Assembly (NCBI RefSeq): GCF_021277265.1
Contig: NZ_JAJSOH010000002.1
Span: 372,001-436,000 of the forward strand
Direction: 5' to 3'
Length of the DNA stretch: 64,000 bases
DNA from: Kineosporia rhizophila
GTDB lineage: Bacteria; Actinomycetota; Actinomycetes; Actinomycetales; Kineosporiaceae
The position numbers were made by a program, and so were the translations under genes. Below, piece by piece: positions 60,914 through 64,000 of the stretch. The notes under the pieces were generated by a model. The model saw nothing but the letters and a program-made list of their open reading frames with translations, made no database searches and was not told where the DNA came from. The first letter of the stretch is position 1. Each line of letters opens with the position of its first letter.

Positions 60914-61543
60914 TCAGGAGGTCGCGGCCTTGGCCGAGCCCTTCTCGGTGGTCTCGCCCGTGGTGCTCAGCACGCCACCGGCGTTCTCCAGGTGGGCCCG
61001 GACGAACCAGTGGAACTGCTCGATCTCGTGCAGGTGCCCGATCAGCAGGTCGTTGGTGACGTCGTCGAGCTCCTCGGTCTCCTCGGCCGCCTTACGGATG
61101 CTCTGGATCACACCGACGTACACCGCGTCGAGGGCGGCCAGGTGCTCGATCGCACCGGCCCGACCGATCGAGTAGTCGTCCCAGTCGCGCTGCTCCACCA
61201 GGGCGCCGGGGGTGCCCTGCGGCGAGCTGCCCAGGGTGGCGATCCGCTCGGCCACGTCGTCGGCGTAGCCCCGGATCGTCTCGACCTGCGGGTCGATCAT
61301 CTCGTGGACCGAGATGAAGTTCGGCCCGACCACGTTCCAGTGCACGTGCTTCAGCGTCAGGTGCAGGTCGTTGTAGGTGTTCAGGATGCGCTGCAGCGCC
61401 GCGGCGGCGGCCGCCCCCTGCTCGATGGTCAGGCCCGGCACCGTGTAGCTGGGCGTGCCCTGGAACGCGTCCGGCTGGTTCGGGCTGATCTGCGTCGTGG
61501 TGAGCTGTTCCTTGCTGCTGGTGGAAGAGGTCGTGGTAGCCAT
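60914..61543 (-). CDS. dps: Dps-family DNA-protection ferritin
   Basis: 209 aa. Ferroxidase motif LTLKHVHWNVVGPNFISVHE followed by MID (H68, H80, D84), RGYADDVAERIATLGSSPQG, and LLIGHLHEIEQFHWFVRAHL. Extended N-terminal (~35 aa, Ser/Thr-rich) and C-terminal (TEKGSAKAATS) tails may contact DNA or the dodecamer surface. Stores iron and protects DNA under oxidative or starvation stress. Neighbour to a general stress gene on the same strand. Confidence 0.93.
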   Translation of the reverse strand: MATTTSSTSSKEQLTTTQISPNQPDAFQGTPSYTVPGLTIEQGAAAAAALQRILNTYNDLHLTLKHVHWNVVGPNFISVHEMIDPQVETIRGYADDVAERIATLGSSPQGTPGALVEQRDWDDYSIGRAGAIEHLAALDAVYVGVIQSIRKAAEETEELDDVTNDLLIGHLHEIEQFHWFVRAHLENAGGVLSTTGETTEKGSAKAATS

Positions 61544-61596
61544 GCGAAAAACGCTATGACCGCTGTCGTTACCACGCAGGTCGAGACGCCGGGCGC

Positions 61597-62775
61597 TCAG
61601 CGGGCGTACTCCTCCAGCAGCCGGCGGCCGATCACCATCCGCTGCACGTCGGCCGTGCCCTCGCCGATCAGCAGCATCGGGGCCTCCCGATAGAGCCGCT
61701 CGATCTCGTACTCGCGCGAGTAGCCGTAGCCGCCGTGGATCCGGAACGCGTCCTCCACCACCTGGCTGCAGTACTCGGCGGCCAGGTACTTGGCCATGCC
61801 CGCCTCGAGGTCGTTGCGGGCGCCGGCGTCCTTCACCTGGGCCGCCCGGACCATCATCTGGTGCGCCGCCTCGACCTTCACCGCCATCTCGGCGAGCCGG
61901 AACTGCACCGCCTGGTGGTCGGCGATGCGCCGGCCGAAGCTCTCCCGCACCTGGGCATAGTCGATGGCGAGCTGGAAGGCGCGCAGAGCCACCCCGCAGG
62001 CCCGGGCGGCCACGTTCACCCGGCCCACCTCGACCCCGTCCATCATCTGGTAGAAACCCCGCCCCGTGACCCCGCCGAGGATCTGCTCCTCACCCGTGCG
62101 CCACCCGTCCATGATCAATTCGGTGGTGTCGACGCCCTTGTAACCCATCTTGTCGATCTTGCCCGGCACACTCAGGCCGGGCGCCACCTCGCCGAACCCG
62201 GGCTCCTTCTCGACCAGGAACGTGGTCATCCCCCCGTACCCCTCACCGGTCCGGGTCAGCACCGCCACCAGGTTGGCCGTGGCGCCGTTGGTCAGCCACA
62301 TCTTCTGGCCGGTGAGCGACCAGCCCGCGCCCTCCGGCACCGCCCGGGTGCGGATCGCCGCGACGTCGGACCCGCAGTGCGGCTCGGACATCGAGAAGGC
62401 CCCCCGCACCTCTCCGGTGGCCATCCGGGGCAGGTAGCGCCGCTTCTGCTCGTCGGTGCCGTGCTGCTGAAGCATCCAGGCGACGATGAAGTGGGTGTTG
62501 ACGATGCCCGAGACGCTCATCCAGCCCCGGGAGAGCTCCTCGACCACCAGGGCGTAGGTCAGCAGCGACTCCCCGAGCCCGCCGTACTCCTCGCCGATGG
62601 TCAGGCCGAAGACGCCCATCTGCCGCAGGCCCTCGACGATCTGCGTGGGGTACTCGTCGCGGTGTTCCAGCTCGGTGGCGACCGGGAGGATGCGCTCGTC
62701 GACGAAGGCCCGGACGGTGCGCAGGATCTCCCGCTGCTCGTCGCTCAGCCCCTCGGTGCTCTGCAGACGCCCCAT
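61597..62775 (-). CDS. Acyl-CoA dehydrogenase
   Basis: 392 aa from the ATG at 62775 (GGGAGC ~8 nt upstream). LSDEQREILRTVRAFVDERI, FGLTIGEEYGGLGESLLTYA, AFSMSEPHCGSDVAAIRTRA, LTGQKMWLTNGATANLVAVL, QVRESFGRRIADHQAVQFRL, IHGGYGYSREYEIERLYREA, LLIGEGTADVQRMVIGRRLL, with the catalytic Glu in GEGT. Second ACAD of the window, with distinct sequence from the one at 21.8 kb. Substrate unknown. Confidence 0.92.
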   Translation of the reverse strand: MGRLQSTEGLSDEQREILRTVRAFVDERILPVATELEHRDEYPTQIVEGLRQMGVFGLTIGEEYGGLGESLLTYALVVEELSRGWMSVSGIVNTHFIVAWMLQQHGTDEQKRRYLPRMATGEVRGAFSMSEPHCGSDVAAIRTRAVPEGAGWSLTGQKMWLTNGATANLVAVLTRTGEGYGGMTTFLVEKEPGFGEVAPGLSVPGKIDKMGYKGVDTTELIMDGWRTGEEQILGGVTGRGFYQMMDGVEVGRVNVAARACGVALRAFQLAIDYAQVRESFGRRIADHQAVQFRLAEMAVKVEAAHQMMVRAAQVKDAGARNDLEAGMAKYLAAEYCSQVVEDAFRIHGGYGYSREYEIERLYREAPMLLIGEGTADVQRMVIGRRLLEEYAR

Positions 62776-63065
62776 TGCTTCTGCTCCCGTCACTTGGCCG
62801 GACTTTGTACGGCCAAATGTACGTCCGCTCACCCGAACGGGTGCACACGCTGCGAATGTGAGCGACACCACTTCGTAACGCGGCGGCTCCTGCAGGTGAC
62901 CGTTGAGTAGCAGGAATTCGGGCCGCAGGCTGCAGGTTCCCCCTAGGCGTGGCTCGACCTGGCCGCCCGACCAGTGACGCGGCGAGACCAAAGCAGCGCT
63001 TTGGTCGTCCCAAATCCTGGACTTGCTCGTTGACGATCCCGTTATGTGAACGTACGGTCAAGAAA

Positions 63066-63160
63066 ACCATCCAGAGCGGCCGAGAGACCTGGCTCCAGGA
63101 CGCCGCAGCAACCACCCGCCCCACCCGGGGCGGCGCCGGTGCTACCGCCAGGACCGATGG
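63066..63160 (+). ncRNA. SAM riboswitch (S-box / SAM-I superfamily)
   Basis: P1 pairs CCATC (63068-63072) with GATGG (63156-63160). Core: CAGAGCGGCCGAGAGACC, then GGACGCCGCAGCAACC, P3 stem CGCCCC/CGGGGCG, and GGTGCTACCGCC, matching the conserved S-box order (AGAG ... GCAACC ... GGTGCTA). It may be a SAM-I/IV variant. The 3' P1 strand directly abuts the AGGAG of a leader ORF, so SAM binding could hide that site or end transcription. SAM repression of sulfur assimilation fits the downstream reductase. Confidence 0.82.
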
Positions 63161-63168
63161 AGGAGAAC

Positions 63169-63282
63169 ATGCCAGCGCAGGTGTCGCCCCGAGGTTCCAC
63201 GATCAGCTCCGCCCCCCGGCCGAGCCTGACCCGACGGGCCTACGTCGACCTGCTCCGGACCGCGAGCGCAGCCTGTCGGTGA
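63169..63282 (+). CDS. Short leader peptide before sulfite reductase (37 aa)
   Basis: Starts ATG 63169 with AGGAGA 4-5 nt upstream. Ends LTRRAYVDLLRTASAACR, which matches the actinobacterial putative leader-peptide pattern (RR-H/Y-VDLxRxASAxC) found ahead of sulfur-metabolism genes; the near-terminal Cys is the likely sensor codon for Cys-tRNA supply. It lies between the S-box and the reductase start (157-bp gap). GTCACC-CCCC-GGTGAC (~63326-63343) downstream can form a hairpin that may belong to the same control. Confidence 0.78.
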   Translation: MPAQVSPRGSTISSAPRPSLTRRAYVDLLRTASAACR

Positions 63283-63438
63283 CCTAGCCGGCCCGATCCG
63301 CGCTCGCCCCACTGGAACACCAGCACGTCACCCCCCGGTGACGCCGCGACAGTCCGCGGCCTCCGGCGGCTGGCGCACGCGGTTCTGGGGTGCGCGCACC
63401 ACAACCCGTCATCAGACCGTCACCCGGAGGAACCGCTC

Positions 63439-64000
63439 GTGAGCACCGACACCGCGCAGATCGGCGCCGGTACCGTCTTCCCGCCCCGACCCAAGCGCTC
63501 GGAGGGCCAGTGGGCCCTGGGCGAGACCACCCCGCTCACCCCGAACGAGGAGTGGAAGGCCAAGGAGGGCGGCCTGGCCGTCAAGGACCGGGTCTTCGAG
63601 ACGTACGCGAAGCAGGGTTTCGACAGCATCCCCGGGGACGACCTGAGGGGCCGGATGCGCTGGTGGGGTCTGTACACCCAGCGGCGTCCGGGGATCCCGG
63701 GCGGGCGGACCACCTCGCTGGAGCCGCACGAGCTGGACGACGAGTACTTCATGCTCCGGGTGCGCACCGACGGCGGTGCCGTCGACCTGAGGCAGCTGCG
63801 CACGCTCGCCGACATCTCCACCCGTTACGCGCAGGACACCGCCGACGTCACCGACCGGCAGAACATCCAGTACCACTGGATCCGGATCGAGGACATGCCC
63901 GAGATCTGGACCCGGCTGGGCGATGCGGGTCTGATCACCACCGACGCCTGCGGGGACACCCCGCGCGTGATCCTCGGCTCGCCGGTCGCCGGAGTGGCCG
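63439..64000 (+). CDS. Ferredoxin-dependent sulfite/nitrite reductase (5' part)
   Basis: Start GTG 63439 with GGAGG 8 nt upstream; open to the window end (187 codons). Sequence: VSTDTAQIGAGTVFPPRPKR, LKPN-type start WKAKEGGLAVKDRVFETYAK, DDLRGRMRWWGLYTQRRPGI, ELDDEYFMLRVRTDGGAVDL, ISTRYAQDTADVTDRQNIQY, HWIRIEDMPEIWTRLGDAGL, GDTPRVILGSPVAG: the ferredoxin-like half and parachute region of NirA/Sir proteins; siroheme/4Fe-4S cysteines lie beyond the window. The S-box and Cys leader point to sulfite over nitrite as the physiological substrate. Confidence 0.9.
   Translation, partial: MSTDTAQIGAGTVFPPRPKRSEGQWALGETTPLTPNEEWKAKEGGLAVKDRVFETYAKQGFDSIPGDDLRGRMRWWGLYTQRRPGIPGGRTTSLEPHELDDEYFMLRVRTDGGAVDLRQLRTLADISTRYAQDTADVTDRQNIQYHWIRIEDMPEIWTRLGDAGLITTDACGDTPRVILGSPVAGVA

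Overview
This window is high-GC (G/C-heavy third codon positions, many GTG starts, ATGA/GTGA stop-start overlaps) and is typical of a free-living actinobacterium. The TIGR03089, DUF3152, DUF3107, DUF6758, AdnAB-type and F420-dependent proteins all point to Actinomycetota. A Kineosporia-like lineage is possible, but the sequence alone does not prove it. I see no phage, integrase, transposase, rRNA, tRNA or CRISPR.

Layout. (1) 1-4.8 kb: end of a TIGR03089 gene, a strong bidirectional terminator, then two secreted cell-wall proteins (SpoIID/LytB type and a PGRP-type amidase). (2) 4.9-20 kb: a cell-surface glycopolymer locus with a methyltransferase, UDP-GlcNAc 2-epimerase (wecB), UDP-ManNAc dehydrogenase (wecC), five glycosyltransferases, a Wzm/Wzt (TagG/TagH)-type ABC exporter and an LCP-family ligase. 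Together they could make UDP-ManNAcA, build an N-acetylmannosaminuronate-containing polymer, export it and attach it to peptidoglycan. (3) 20-21.8 kb: gene-free, repeat-rich DNA. (4) 21.8-28.7 kb: acyl-CoA dehydrogenase, F420-type oxidoreductase, a fused anthranilate/ADIC synthase with a Trp-Trp leader peptide and attenuator, UDP-glucose dehydrogenase and an RTX-repeat secreted protein. (5) 28.7-48.6 kb: a conserved actinobacterial backbone (adnB-adnA, alkyltransferase-like protein, moeZ-DUF3152, TetR, DUF3107, ferritin-like protein, DEAD helicase, ParA), which I recall as matching the order of M. tuberculosis Rv3201c-Rv3213c. It is interrupted by an MBOAT/AlgJ-like acetylation pair, a DUF4184 protein and a 59-aa membrane protein. 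(6) 48.7-58.3 kb: MpaB-type oxygenase, TPR protein, LOG protein, a DUF6758-PHP-RecB-like nuclease operon, aminopeptidase P, CorA and a P1-family peptidase. (7) 58.3-64 kb: a 1 kb degenerate repeat field, stress genes (general stress protein, Dps), an acyl-CoA dehydrogenase, then a SAM riboswitch plus a short leader peptide before a sulfite/nitrite reductase that runs off the window.

The most interesting signals lie outside ordinary genes. Two RNA-level controls are readable directly: a trp attenuator at 26.16-26.27 kb, and an S-box followed by a leader ORF at 63.07-63.28 kb. Intergenic DNA also carries at least four independent families of degenerate tandem repeats. In two cases (after adnB and after the general stress gene) the repeat unit resembles the 3' coding end of the adjacent gene, as if gene tails had been copied past the stop codon and then decayed.
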